A stretch of DNA of 64,000 nt, taken from positions 1 through 64,000 of the forward strand of contig CALFBH010000016.1 of assembly GCA_937951615.1 (NCBI GenBank), written 5' to 3'. The notes below the pieces were generated by a model. It did not search any database. It was not told where the DNA came from and saw only the letters and a program-made list of their open reading frames with translations. Every line of letters starts with the position of its first letter. The first letter of the stretch is position 1. Positions 14,959 through 27,100 of this stretch are shown here, piece after piece. The DNA comes from an uncultured Saprospiraceae bacterium (lineage in GTDB: Bacteria > Bacteroidota > Bacteroidia > Chitinophagales > Saprospiraceae). A program made the position numbers and the translations under genes.

Positions 14959-15558
14959 ATGAAACGACCATTAGTTTTTCCATTAGATAAATCTGCCAAC
15001 AAAGAAGCCGCTGAAATGGCTGAATTTTATGAAGAGACTTTAGGCTTTACGCCAAATAGCTTGTTTACCATGATGCACCGTCCGCGAATTGCTAGAGCTT
15101 TTCTGGAAATGAATCAGGCGGTCATGGAAAATAAGGGACGAGTAACGAGTGCTTTAAAAAGACAACTGGCCTATCTGTCGAGCATGACGGCAGGCTGTCG
15201 ATATTGTGAAGCCCATGCCATACGCGCCGCAGAACGGTACGGTTCTGAACAGGACAAACTGAACAATATATGGTCGTATAAAACCTATTCAGCTTTTACA
15301 GATGCAGAACGTGCTGTTTTTGATTTTGCTATCGCTGCCTCTTGTATTCCCAATGCGGTAGATGATGAGATTTCCGAAAACTTACGGAAGCATTGGGACG
15401 AAGGTGAGATTGTCGAAATTCTTGGTGTTGTTGCTTTATTTGGCTACTTAAATCGCTGGAATGATAGTATGGGCACACAATTGGAAGAACCCGCTGCGGA
15501 TGATGGCAATAAGTATCTTGCCAAAGAAGGCTGGTCGAGGGGTAAGCATCAGTATTGA
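14959..15558 (+). CDS. Carboxymuconolactone decarboxylase/AhpD-family protein
   Basis: 199 residues from the ATG at 14959 (an upstream in-frame TTG at 14935 is less likely). All-helical CMD/AhpD fold with the redox motif Cys80-R-Y-Cys83-E-A-His86, which in AhpD-like peroxidase-related proteins forms the catalytic disulfide. The N-terminal extension (FPLDKSANKEAAEMAEFYEETLGFTPNSL) is typical of the peroxidase-related CMD subgroup. Probable antioxidant function in the cytosol; reducing partner unknown. Preceded by the palindromic element; single-gene unit. Confidence 0.85.
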   Translation: MKRPLVFPLDKSANKEAAEMAEFYEETLGFTPNSLFTMMHRPRIARAFLEMNQAVMENKGRVTSALKRQLAYLSSMTAGCRYCEAHAIRAAERYGSEQDKLNNIWSYKTYSAFTDAERAVFDFAIAASCIPNAVDDEISENLRKHWDEGEIVEILGVVALFGYLNRWNDSMGTQLEEPAADDGNKYLAKEGWSRGKHQY

Positions 15559-15576
15559 ATAAATAACGAATAAGTG

Positions 15577-15615
15577 GAAATACAAATCCAAACGTCAAAT
15601 TAAAATTCAAAAAAG
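15577..15615. repeat. AAATCCAAACGTCAAATT array
   Basis: Degenerate TACAAATCCAAACGTCAAATTAAAATTCAAA, same family as the polA and creD arrays (shared AAACGTCAAATT with 53045-53056). Confidence 0.55.
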
Positions 15616-15695
15616 TATTGACAATAAGCCAATTATGTAAATTGAAAGTGGCGTTTAGTTGAGTCCAAGCACTTACCTTGTTTAAAAAATAAGTT

Positions 15696-16355
15696 ATGGA
15701 ATTCAAAAAAGGAGATGTTGTTAAAGTCAAAAAAGGAACTAAAGTAGAAGGTGTAAATATTGACCTTGGAGGCTGGCATGGCAGGATAGGCATTTCAGAG
15801 TACGAAGACCCATCTTTTGTATTACTGGAATTAGATAGCATCGTACTAAAAAACCTGCCAGAAGATTATATTATTAATACACTTAGAATAACAAATGACC
15901 TGAATCATTTTTATTTGTATAAAAATGACGTTGAAATATCAACTGCAAGAGACACGCAGGCTGATGTCGATATTGTATTAAAAGAGATTAATGGCAAATA
16001 CTGGTGGAAAGTAATGAGCAATGGCAGTCCCGAAGAAGATTTGATTGCAGAGGTGCTGGAAAACATTGATGATAAAAATGCATTATATGTCTGGGAAGAA
16101 TATTTGGAAGAAAACCTGAACTTTCCATTTAAAGTTAGAATAACAGAAGCTGATTTTAGAAGCCCGCATAGAGTTGGAATAACTTTAAAAGTCTATTCCA
16201 TTGCGGACTCTGATGACCATTATGGTATAATTGTAAGAGGAAAAAAAATGCGAAAAACTGTTCATTATCCATTATGTGATTTAGAAGTGATAGACCAAAA
16301 AGACCCTAATCACATTCCTGTTCGGGCTTACGTCATCTGGTTTGCCAATCGTTAG
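15696..16355 (+). CDS. Two-domain small-barrel protein, CcbP-like C-terminus
   Basis: 219 residues. N-terminal half starts FKKGDVVKVKKGTKVEGVNIDLGGWHGRI, a KOW/SH3-like small barrel. The C-terminal half (FPFKVRITEAD...VGITLKVYSIADSDDHYGIIVRGKKMRKTVHYPLCDLEVID) resembles the CcbP-type calcium-binding family, in which an acidic barrel binds Ca2+. Many acidic residues support metal binding, but this is inference. No signal peptide; cytosolic. The neighbour downstream begins 24 bp later, so the two may be co-transcribed. Confidence 0.6.
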   Translation: MEFKKGDVVKVKKGTKVEGVNIDLGGWHGRIGISEYEDPSFVLLELDSIVLKNLPEDYIINTLRITNDLNHFYLYKNDVEISTARDTQADVDIVLKEINGKYWWKVMSNGSPEEDLIAEVLENIDDKNALYVWEEYLEENLNFPFKVRITEADFRSPHRVGITLKVYSIADSDDHYGIIVRGKKMRKTVHYPLCDLEVIDQKDPNHIPVRAYVIWFANR

Positions 16356-16379
16356 CAAAGCAAGTAATCAATTCAAACC

Positions 16380-17765
16380 ATGTCTCTACTATCCGACTTA
16401 CAAGAACAATTAGGAAAAGAAAAAATCCTGACGGGTGATTTAGTCAAAGAACGCTATCACCACATCTGGCAGATGGACGAGCCGCTGAATGCCAAAGCAG
16501 TTGTATTGCCGACGACTACCCAAGAGGTAGCCGATGCTTTGCGTATCTGTCATGCACATCAACAAGCTGTCGTGGTGCATGGCGGGCTGACCAATCTAGT
16601 CGGCAGTACAGAAACCCATGGCAATGAAGTCGTCATTGCCATGGAACGACTCAATAAGATTGAGGAACTCGATGAACGAAGCAGAACAATAACTGTGCAG
16701 GCTGGTGTGATTTTAGAAAATATTCAAGAGGCAAGTCAGGCAGTCGATTTATTATTTCCGCTCAATTTTGGCGCAAAAGGTTCGGCGCAGATTGGCGGCA
16801 TACTTTCGACCAATGCTGGTGGCTTGCGTGTATTTCGCTATGGCATGACTCGAAACCTTGTGCTAGGACTAGAAGCAGTCTTGGCAGATGGGACGGTTAT
16901 TTCTTCTATGAAAAAAATCATTAAGGACAATTCTGCTTATGATTTAAAGCAGTTGTTTATTGGTTCGGAAGGGACATTGGGCGTGATTACTAAAGCAGTA
17001 CTCAAACTAGTTGAAGCACCAAAAAGTCGCAACAGTGCCTTTGTCGGGTTTAATGATTATCACAAAGTCATAGATTTTCTGAAATACATGGACAGTGGAC
17101 TGGCTGGTACATTGAGTGCTTATGAGTTGATTTGGAAAAACACTTATCAGGCAATGACTTCGCCTCCAGCCATTATGAAACCGCCTTTGCCTTATGATTA
17201 TAAATATTATGTCCTACTGGAAAGCCTGGGCAGTCATCAGGAAAACGATCGGCTAATTTTGCAGGATTTACTAGAAAAAGCTTTGGCGCGAAACCTGATT
17301 GAAGACGCAACACTGGCGCATACAGAAGCCGATTTAAACTGGTTTTGGACTATCAGAGAAGATGTTCATGTCCTGACTTCCCAATGCAATAATGACCATC
17401 ATTTTGATGTCAGCTTGCCTATTCCACTGATTGATGATTTTGTAAAAAAAGTACTCGAACAGCTAGCCGCTATTCCTGAAGTAGAATTGTGTTTTACTTT
17501 CGGACATGTTGCTGATGGGAATATTCATTTTATCATAGGAAAAAGCAATAACAGCCCTGCCCTCAAAAAGCAAATTGATGAAATTGTTTATGCTCCGCTA
17601 CAGGCTATCGGTGGTTCTGTTTCTGCGGAACATGGTATTGGAGTACACAAAAAACCCTATCTACACCTTTGTCGCTCAGCAGCAGAAATTCAACTGATGA
17701 AAACGCTAAAGCTAGCCCTTGACCCACTGAATCTACTTAATCCAGGAAAGGTTCTCGACATGTAG
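16380..17765 (+). CDS. FAD-linked glycolate/D-lactate oxidase (GlcD-like)
   Basis: 461 residues, FAD-linked oxidase family. PCMH-type FAD domain about 35-215 with HGGLTNLVGSTE and GAKGSAQIGGILSTNAGG (flavin-binding), then the C-terminal oxidase domain ending SAEHGIGVHKKPYLHL and LDPLNLLNPGKVLDM, both family signatures. Oxidises a 2-hydroxy acid such as glycolate, D-lactate or D-2-hydroxyglutarate, passing electrons to a quinone or another acceptor. The Fe-S subunit GlcF is not next to it and no Fe-S motif is fused, so it is a stand-alone enzyme. Followed by a long hairpin. Confidence 0.88.
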   Translation: MSLLSDLQEQLGKEKILTGDLVKERYHHIWQMDEPLNAKAVVLPTTTQEVADALRICHAHQQAVVVHGGLTNLVGSTETHGNEVVIAMERLNKIEELDERSRTITVQAGVILENIQEASQAVDLLFPLNFGAKGSAQIGGILSTNAGGLRVFRYGMTRNLVLGLEAVLADGTVISSMKKIIKDNSAYDLKQLFIGSEGTLGVITKAVLKLVEAPKSRNSAFVGFNDYHKVIDFLKYMDSGLAGTLSAYELIWKNTYQAMTSPPAIMKPPLPYDYKYYVLLESLGSHQENDRLILQDLLEKALARNLIEDATLAHTEADLNWFWTIREDVHVLTSQCNNDHHFDVSLPIPLIDDFVKKVLEQLAAIPEVELCFTFGHVADGNIHFIIGKSNNSPALKKQIDEIVYAPLQAIGGSVSAEHGIGVHKKPYLHLCRSAAEIQLMKTLKLALDPLNLLNPGKVLDM

Positions 17766-17813
17766 CTACTAAGTACCACAGGTATATTTTGCCATGAATG
17801 GCAATTCAATAAA

Positions 17814-17898
17814 AAAAGCCGGAAACCAAATCAAGCAGATTTTAATATCTGCCCGATTGGTTTCCGGCTTATTAGTAGCCGCCTTTCAGACGGCTACT
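17814..17898. terminator. Double hairpin terminator between convergent genes
   Basis: AAGCCGGAAACCAAATC (17816-17832) pairs with GATTGGTTTCCGGCTT (one bulged A), enclosing a smaller GCAGAT/ATCTGC stem. A second hairpin GTAGCCG/CGGCTAC follows at 17876-17898. T-runs lie on both outer sides. It separates the oxidase gene from the convergent giant adhesin gene, so it probably ends transcription in both directions. Confidence 0.75.
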
Positions 17899-17914
17899 CC
17901 TTGTCTGTATTTCC

Positions 17915-18187
17915 TTACGGAGAGACTTTGATAAACGGTTTCACTTTAGGTACTCCATTTGCCGGAATAGCCCGGATGAAGTAAGTACCTGCGGTGAGGC
18001 TAGTCACATTCAGGTTGTAGTTATTCAACCCTTCCTGTGCCACTTCTTTGCTCGAAAGAATTACGCGACCGTCATTCGTAAATATCTCTATCAATAAGTT
18101 TTCATTATTTACCTCGGATTTATATTCCAGCGTCAAGTTGCTCATTGCCGGAACAGGATATACATGAATATCATTAACTAATGTTTC
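17915..18187 (-). other. T9SS type-A sorting domain of the giant adhesin
   Basis: About residues 6291-6381: VYPVPAMSNLTLEY, a middle GRVILSSKEV strand and NVTSLTAGTYFIRA, ending KPFIKVSP. The pattern P-x-P-x(6-8)-strand-D-x-x-G-x3-hydrophobic-L-x-x-G-x-Y-x-x-R matches type-A CTDs recognised by the PorU sortase complex. Confidence 0.88.
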
Positions 18188-21100
18188 TTCGACTTTCGTC
18201 TCAAAATCATTGCTATCAATATTATCAGTATCACCTGAATTGTCTGTAATAAATACAGGTCCGCCACAAGTATTGAAACTAGCTGTATATCTCAGGACAC
18301 CTGCTCTGAATGAATATTCATCACCTGCATTCTGTCCTGCAACGTCGTCAAATTCTATTGTCCAGAAGTTTATATTACCTGTTGTTGAGCCACCTTGTAT
18401 CGGCACTGTAACGGTATGCAACATATCAGGATCAGCGAAACAAGTCGTAAACAATGGTCCATTAGTCGTACCTGGTCCATAAGTATCTACAAGGTTACCT
18501 GCCGGATCATAGACATTAATTGCAATATCACTTTCACAGGAAATTCCTTCTGTTTTGAAGAACAGTGTCAATTCAATATTTGTCAATGAAGCACCAGCTA
18601 CTGTACCAGGATCGGTATAAGTCATAGTTGGATTATTAGCAAATCCTACATTATCAACAAAATCATCCTGATCAGATACAATTTCTACAACTGCACTTGT
18701 AATTGGTCCTAATACTGTGACTACCTGCTGGCAGGTCACTTCATTACCATCATTATCTGCTACTGTCCAAGTAACGATTGTTGAACCTACAGGATAAGTG
18801 CTTGTTGCATCATCCGTACCGGTATAATCATTCGTTATGGTTGTTGTACCGCAATCAGCAGCTTGTAATAATGGAACATTTATATCTGCTTCACAAAGAC
18901 CATTATCTGGTGCTGTGATAACAATATTGTCAGGACAAGCTACAATCGTAGGTCCAGCTTCATCTGTTACAGTTACTGTCGTTTCACAAGTTACTGCATT
19001 GCCATCATTATCTGTTACTGTCCAAGTAACCAGTGTTGTACCGACAGGATAGCTATCAGAAGCATCATCCGTTCCATTATAATCATTGATTATAGTAAAT
19101 GCACCACAATCATTAGCTTCTAATGGATCAATGCTTACCGTTGCTGCACAAGTACCTGCTGCTGCTGCAGTCGTAACATCAGTCGGACAACTTGTAATAG
19201 TTGGTGCTCCACCCACTACTGTTGTTGTCGTCGCAATGTATGTCAATACACCTGCTCTAATAGAGTACTCCGCACCTGCGTTTTGTCCATTGCTATCATC
19301 GAAAGCTACTGTCCAGTTACCAGGAACACCAGTTGTCATACCTGCTGGAATCGTAATCGTCGTCGTGTATAAGGCATTACCACCAATACATGCTCCTGCT
19401 CCAAAGATTGCCGGATAAGTCGAAGTATTACCAGCTGGATCAGTCACCTGTACATCAATATCACCTTCACAAGAACTACCTTCCAGTCTGAAATACAAGA
19501 GTAATTCAATATCAGAAAGTACTGCGCTCGCAGATGTTCCAGGATCAGCATAAGCTGTCGAAGGATTAGCTGCAAAACCAATGTCATCAATGAATGCATC
19601 TTGGTCAGACACGACTGAAACAGTATCCATAACAACTACAGTAGACATTCCTTCAAAAACAGTCACTGTTGTTTCACAAGTTGTCATATTGCCATCATTA
19701 TCCGTTACTGTCCATACAACTGATGTTGCACCCAATGGATAAACACCAGAAGCATCATCTGTACCAGTATAATCATTCGTTATCGTAATTGTACCGCAAT
19801 CATCAGCTATAGGTGTTGGCATACTTATAGTTGCTTCACAACTTCCAGAATCAGTTTCGGAAGAAACTGCTCCCTGACAAAAGATGAGTACTGGTCCATC
19901 ATCCTGAACAGTAACATCAGTAGAACAAGTCACTGCATTGCCATCATTGTCCGTTACTGTCCAAACAACTGTTGTTGTTCCAACAGGATAAGAACCAGAA
20001 GCATTTGCTGTACCTGTTTTATCATTTGTTACCGTAACTGTTCCACAGTCATCAGCAACTAACGCTGGTACATTTACATTTGCAACACACTGATTTGGTA
20101 TAACTGGTGCAGTTATATCCGCAGGACAACTTACAATTGTTGGTCCTACATCTATAACTGTAATATCAGTCGAGCAAGTTGCTGTATTGCCATCACTATC
20201 TGTTACTGTCCATGTTACGGTTGTTGTACCGATTGGATAAGAACCAGAAGCATCTGCACTGCCATTGAAATCATTCGTCACTGTAGTTGCACCACAGTCA
20301 GTTGCTGACAATGCTGGTACACTTACTGTAGCTTCACAACTTCCCTGATCTACACCTTGTGTCATATTTGCAGGGCAACTTACAATCGTCGGTCCAGCAT
20401 CTGTTACAACAACATTAGTAGCACAAGTCGCTGTATTACCATCATTATCCGTTACTGTCCAAACAACTGTTGTTGTTCCAATTGGATAAGTATCTGATGC
20501 ATTAGCTGAATTATTATAATCATTAATAATGGTTACAGTACCACAATCATCAGCCGAAACTGCTGGAACGCTTACTGTAGCATTACACGTTGCAGGATCA
20601 GCTACTGCTGAAATCGTTCCTGAACATAATACAATCGTTGGTCCATCATCTACAACTGTGATATCAGTCGAGCAAGTGGCTGTGTTTCCATCATTATCCG
20701 TTACTGTCCAAACAACTGTTGTTGTTCCTACTGGATAAGAACCGGAAGCATCTGCACCGCCATTGAAATCATTCGTTATAGTAATTGTACCACAATCTTC
20801 CGCATCCAGTCCACCTAATGCACCTGGTGCAGGTACAGTAATTGCGGCGTCGCAGCTACCTTGGTCTACACCTTGTGTTATATCAGCAGGACAAGACACG
20901 ATAGTTGGTCCATCATCTAGAACAGTAACATCAGTCGAGCAAGTCGCTGTATTACCATCATCATCCGTTACTGTCCATATTACAGTTGTTGTACCAACCG
21001 GATAGGTATCGGACGCATCTGCTGTACCTGTTTTATCATTCGTAATAGTAATACTACCACAATCTGTCGCATCTAGTCCACCTAATGTACCTGGTGCAGG

Positions 21101-24100
21101 TATAGTAACTGCTGCTGAGCAAGTTCCTACATCTACCCCTTGTACAATATTTGCAGGACAACTTACAATCGTTGGTCCAACATCAGTTACAGTAATATCT
21201 GCTGAACAAGTGGCCATATTGCCATCATCATCAGTTACCGTCCATACTACTGTTGTTGTTCCGATTGGATAAGTACCGGAAGCATCTGCACCGCCAGCAT
21301 TAAAGCTATTGGTAATCGTTACCGCTCCACAATCTTCTGCTACGAGGGCAGGAACGGTAACTGCGGCGTCGCAGCTACCTTGATCCACACCTTGTGTCAT
21401 ATCAGCAGGACAAGACACGATGGTCGGTCCGCCTTCCGTTACTGTAACGACTGTCTGACAAGTGGCAGTATTGCCATCATTGTCTGTTGCAGTCCAGGTT
21501 ACAGTCGTTGTTCCTATAGGATAGGTTCCGGATGCATTATCCGTACCTGTATAATCATTCGTTACGGTAACTGTGCCACAGTCTGTTGCTACAGCCTGTG
21601 AAATCGTTACATTAGCATCACAACTTGCAGGATCTGCTATTGCAGAAGCTGCACCTTGGCATAGGATAAATAGTGGATTATCATTGCCTGTTACAGTAAC
21701 CGTTGTTTCACATGTTGCTGTATTTCCAGCAAGATCAGTCACAGTCCAAGTTACTACAGTTGTTCCTACAGGGTAAGAACCTGATGCATTGCTTGTACCA
21801 TTATAATCATTCGTTGCCGAAGCAGGTATGCAAGAAGTAAACGCTATTGGCGCAACATTTACATTTGCTGCACAAGCACCTATCGGAGCCATTGCTGTAG
21901 CGTCAGCAGGACAAGTAGTTATAGCCAGACTTGCGGTCGTTATAATCGTCGTATCTGCTATTGTTGCGACATAACAGATTCTACCGAAACGCGCTGAATA
22001 TTCATCCCCAGCATTCTGTCCATTTGAATCATTAAATTCAACTATCCAATCATCCATAGCACCAGTAACCGTTGCAGAAGTAATAGGCAGAGTTACATTA
22101 TACAATGTTCCTATACCTGGCCCCATACCGTTACAAGTACTAAATATGCTACTCGCAGGGAAGCTGGCTACTAATGCACCTGTCGGATCAAATACCTGTG
22201 CTTCTATATCACTCTCGCATGAAGCTCCCGCTACGCGGAAGTACAACTCAAGTGTAATATCTGAAATTGTTGCAGCAGGATCTGTACCTGGGTCGGTGAA
22301 TGGATAATTTCCATTTGCACCAAAGGTCGCATCATCCACAAATAAATCCTGGTCGGATATCATACAAATCGTATCTATCGTCAAGACTATTGTTGTATCC
22401 ATCATGCCCACTGGAGCTGTTACTGTTACTGTATGGTCACAAGTTACTGCATTACCATTCGAGTCACTTACAGTCCAGACTACCGTTGTCACGCCAAGCG
22501 GATAATTATCTGAAGCATCTGTTGTACCATTATAGCTGTTTGTTGCTACTGCACCTTCGCAGGCATCAAATTCAACTGGTGGTACTGTAACATCTGCTGA
22601 ACAATCAGCTCCTGCCGTTGCAACGATGTCTCCAGGACAAACTGTAATTTGTACGGGTGTAATATTTACAATCACATCTACTGCATAAGTACAACCGTTC
22701 TCATCAGTAACTGTCGCCCAAAGATCTTCAATCTTATTCAGGCTGACACAACTGACTGGGAAGATCATAATACCTCCAGTAGTAGGATCATTATTATACC
22801 AATCCACATCACCTGCTGTGCTGACTAATCCTCCAAGAGCCCCCAGATTGACACAAGAAGTATCACCCGGGCAGAACTCAAGTACAGGACTTACCAGTAC
22901 AATTGGATTGTTGATCATCACTGTTACAGAAGACGTTGCTGTACAACCAGATTCGTTGGTTGCTACAACGGTGAATGTTTCACCGTCTGCTGCACCACTT
23001 GCTGAAGTACTTTGTGCAGTCGGATCAGCAATTACTGCTCCGCCGTCTGTTGTCCAACTCCAAACTAATCCACCGGTACCCGTATCCGAAAGTTGAATTT
23101 CGGCATCAGGACACATACCCGTTGCTGTTGCGATAGGTGCTGGATTATCATTGATAATAATTATAATCTCTACTGCAACTGTACAACCTTTATCATCAGT
23201 TACCAGTACCCAGAGTTCATCTATCTTATTCAAACGGACACAACTAGTTGGGAAGATATTCGTTCCACCATTCAGTGGATCGCCATCATACCATCCTACT
23301 GTACCTGTTGTGCTGATTTGGCTGTTGTAAGACATCAAATCAAGGCACATCGTATCGCTTACGCAAACTTCGATAACCGGATCATTAATGACTACCGGAT
23401 CACTGAGTGTGATGGTAATTTCATCCGTTGCTGTACAACCATTATCATTGGTCACTACTACTGTGAAGGTTTCCCCATCAACAGCACCAGTTGCCACTGG
23501 GTTCTCGTCAGTCGGACTAGTAATCGTTGCCCCACCATCCGTTGTCCAAGCCCAGGCAATTCCACCTGTACCAGATTCTGTCAGTTGTACTTCTTCACCA
23601 GGACAATCGCCGCTCGCGCCTGCAATGGCTACTGGAGAAGGATTAACAACAACTGAAATCATTACAGCTAAAGAACAACCATTTTCATCTATTACAACTA
23701 CCCATACATCACCAGCTTGCAATTTAGTTATGCTTACACAGGTTAATGGGAAGATTAATTGGCCACCTGCATTTGGATCACCGAGATACCATTGTACACC
23801 ATAAGGTGCAAAATCACCAGCATACTGTGTCAAATCAACACAAGCCTCATCTTCACAAACTTCAATAGTAATTGGTGTTGCTACTGGCAATGGTAGAAGA
23901 GTTACTGCTACTGCACTTGTTGCAGAACAACCGTTATCATCAGTTATCGTTACCGTAAAGGTATCGCCATCCGCAGCACCTGATGCTACTGGATTTTGAT
24001 CCGTTGGGTTAGTAATTACTGCACTACCATCTGTTGTCCAGCTCCATGCGATTCCTCCTGTACCTGCTTCCGTCAATTGTACATTTGAACCTTCACAAAC

Positions 24101-27100
24101 CGTCGAAGCACTAGCAACTGCTGTTGGCAATGCATTGATAGTAATTGTGATGTTCACTGAATTTGCACAATTTGAAGTCGGATCATTGACCAATGCCCAA
24201 ACGTTGTTCAGACCAATGAATGGAAGATCAGCTACCTGAGCAGGATTAATTATTGTACCTCCCGCAAACGGATCACCTGCATACCAGGTCACCGACGCAC
24301 CGACAGTATTTACAACTGTTTCCCATTGTGTCAGGTCGTAGCTGGTCAAATCATCACCAGCACAGAAGACCAACATTGGGTCATTTGCTTCAGGTGATTC
24401 ATCAAAGGCAACTGTAATTGCATCTGTTGCTGTACAGCCATTCGCATCCGTAATAGTTACGCTTATTGTTTCACTACCCGTTGCACCAAGTGCAATTGGA
24501 TTTTGTAATGTTGCATCATTGAAAACTGCGGTTCCATCTGTAGCCCATGACCAGGAAACGGCATCGCCTCCATTTTCATTGAGTACTAAGTCACCACGTT
24601 CACAAACACTGCCTAATACTTCTATACTTGCTGTTGGTACAGCAAAAGTACTGATAGTCGTCAGCACTGCTGATGTACAGCCTGTAGCTGGGTCAGTTAC
24701 CTGCGCCCAGACATTACCTGCTCCTATCACGCCTATATCTGCTGCGGTAGCCGGATTAATCAATACGCCACCTGCACCAGGATTTCCATCATACCATGTT
24801 ACGATACCTGTTGCACTTACGTCGCCGTTGTGCTGTGTCAGGTCGTAGCTCGCAAGATCTTCATCTACACATGCCATGATATTCGCATCCGTCGCAATTG
24901 GTGATTCATTTATAGTCAGTACTGCTTCTGCTCTATCGCTTGGACAGCCACTACAGCCTGTCTGTGCGTAGAAAGTATAAGTACCTGGTAGTCCGTTGCC
25001 TACAATCGCTTCAGCATCAAATGTAGTACCCATGCCTAGATTCGTACCACCTGTTGGTGTATCCCACCAAGTAATCATCGGCTCAATAGTACAAGTATAA
25101 GTATACACCAATTCTGCTTCAAAGTCTGCTGCTACTGGTCCACCGTTAAAAGAGACTGGCACTATTATATCTCCAGGGCTTACCGCCAATGGAGCTAAAG
25201 TAACGAGTCCAGGTCCAACACCACTGACTGACGTGTTAGTAGTGGTATTCACCAATACAACATCGCTACCAGCCAAAGTAAATGTAGCTGTTACACTTTC
25301 TAAGGTACAACCAGATGGAGCTAAAGGTGCAGTCTGCATGTCAAAGGCAACTGTACCTCCAAACAATGCGAGGGAGCTTCCGTTGCTTGCTGCCGCCATT
25401 GAAATAAACGCTAATTCATCAGGGCATGATGCGCCCAATGCTTCAAAATCAGCTATATCGTCTCCTATACAGGCTTCTATCGAAGCTACTGTTGGTGCGG
25501 CAGGGTTTGGTGCGATATCAATCGTCACCATGATTGCCGAGCTACAGCCGTTTGCTCCTGTTGTTAATGCCCATACTCCGTTTCCAGTAATAATAGGATC
25601 GGTCAAATCTACTGTTGTTGGTGGGTTGATCGGCGTTCCGCCATTTGCAGGATCACCTGCATACCAAACCGTCGTTCCTGCATCAAATATATCTACATCG
25701 CCATCATGCTGTGTCAAGTCATAGCTGGTCAGGTCATCACTGGCACAGAATGCCAATACCGGATCAACTAGGAGTGGACCTCCCATGAAGGTCACTGTTG
25801 TAGCTGCTGTAGCTGTACAACCGCTTGCATCTGTTACCATTACCGTAAAGGTATCGCCATCATTTGCACCACTTGCTGTAGTCGCTTGCGCACCTGCATC
25901 TGCAATTGCACCAGTACCATCTGTTGTCCAACTCCAGGCTACACCTGCGGTGCTGCCTGTTTCTGACAAGCTTACAACATCACCTATACAAGGCATATCT
26001 GCTGTAACTGCTGCAAATGGTGCAGGCAGAACAGTAATCGTAATATTCATTGCACCAGAACAACCCGAAGAAGCACTTACCTGAGCCCAGACATTGCCTG
26101 TACCGATAACTGCTAAGTCTGCTGCTGTAGCTGGATTGATGACATTACCACCTATACTTGGGTCACCATCATACCAAACTACGAGGCTTGGATCTGCTGG
26201 ATATGCTTCTGCATTATGTTGTGTCAAATCGTAACTGGTCAAATCTTCGTCTGCGCAGAATTCGATCATTGGATCATTCGTTGCAACTTCATCTTCTACT
26301 GTAATCGTTACTTCATCTGTACAGCTTACTCCACCGCAAGTCAATACGGCTGTATAAGTCGTTGTAATCAATGGATTAACGACTGTATTCAAATTGGTAT
26401 CAAATATAGTAGCTCCACCATCATCAGACCAACCGGCGAATGCACAGGTTTCTACAAAATCCGGCACGTAAGAGATACAAGTTGTACTAGAAAGTAGTGT
26501 AGCATCATCGAAGGAAGATTCGACAAAATTAACACCATCTGCTGCATCCAGTCCGATTGTTGCCGTAGCACCAAAACTTTCTGTAGCATCTAAGGCATTA
26601 TCTAAATCATCATACACAAAGGTAATTGTTCCTGTAGCACTATCCCAGATCACCTGGAAGGTCACGCCGTCACCGGCTACTGCTCCTGTACCACTAAAAT
26701 GTGGTCGGTCATCCCATTGTACAATCAACATTGTACCCATTTCCTGCCAGTACACATCTCCTATGTCGCTATCCCAGTCATCCCATAATGGTGAGACTAC
26801 AGGATTACCGGAAGCTCCCCCTCCTGTCAGGGCAGTATTACCTGTAAAGAGTTGCTCGCTTCCTGTTGCGCCTACGATTATTCCACCATTATTACCAATA
26901 CCAAAGTTGGTATAAGCTGTCGTGAATAAGGTATAAGTATTTGTCGTCGTGATATAAGCTTCGCCGTCGTCGCCCAGTCCAAGTGCCGTACCAGAACCAG
27001 AAATGTCGATAAATCCTGTCGTACAGGCATCATCAACAGTATACCCCTGAAATACTCCAACCGCACCTGCACTCACTACCGTTGCATCAAGCGTAGTAGA

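Noticed and set aside
14720-14983. 87-codon minus-strand ORF across palindromic element copy 1 (and 89-codon ORF at 53773-54042)
   Set aside because: The resemblance of the two products (KGVENR) comes from the shared repeat, not from a protein; they extend into unrelated flanks.
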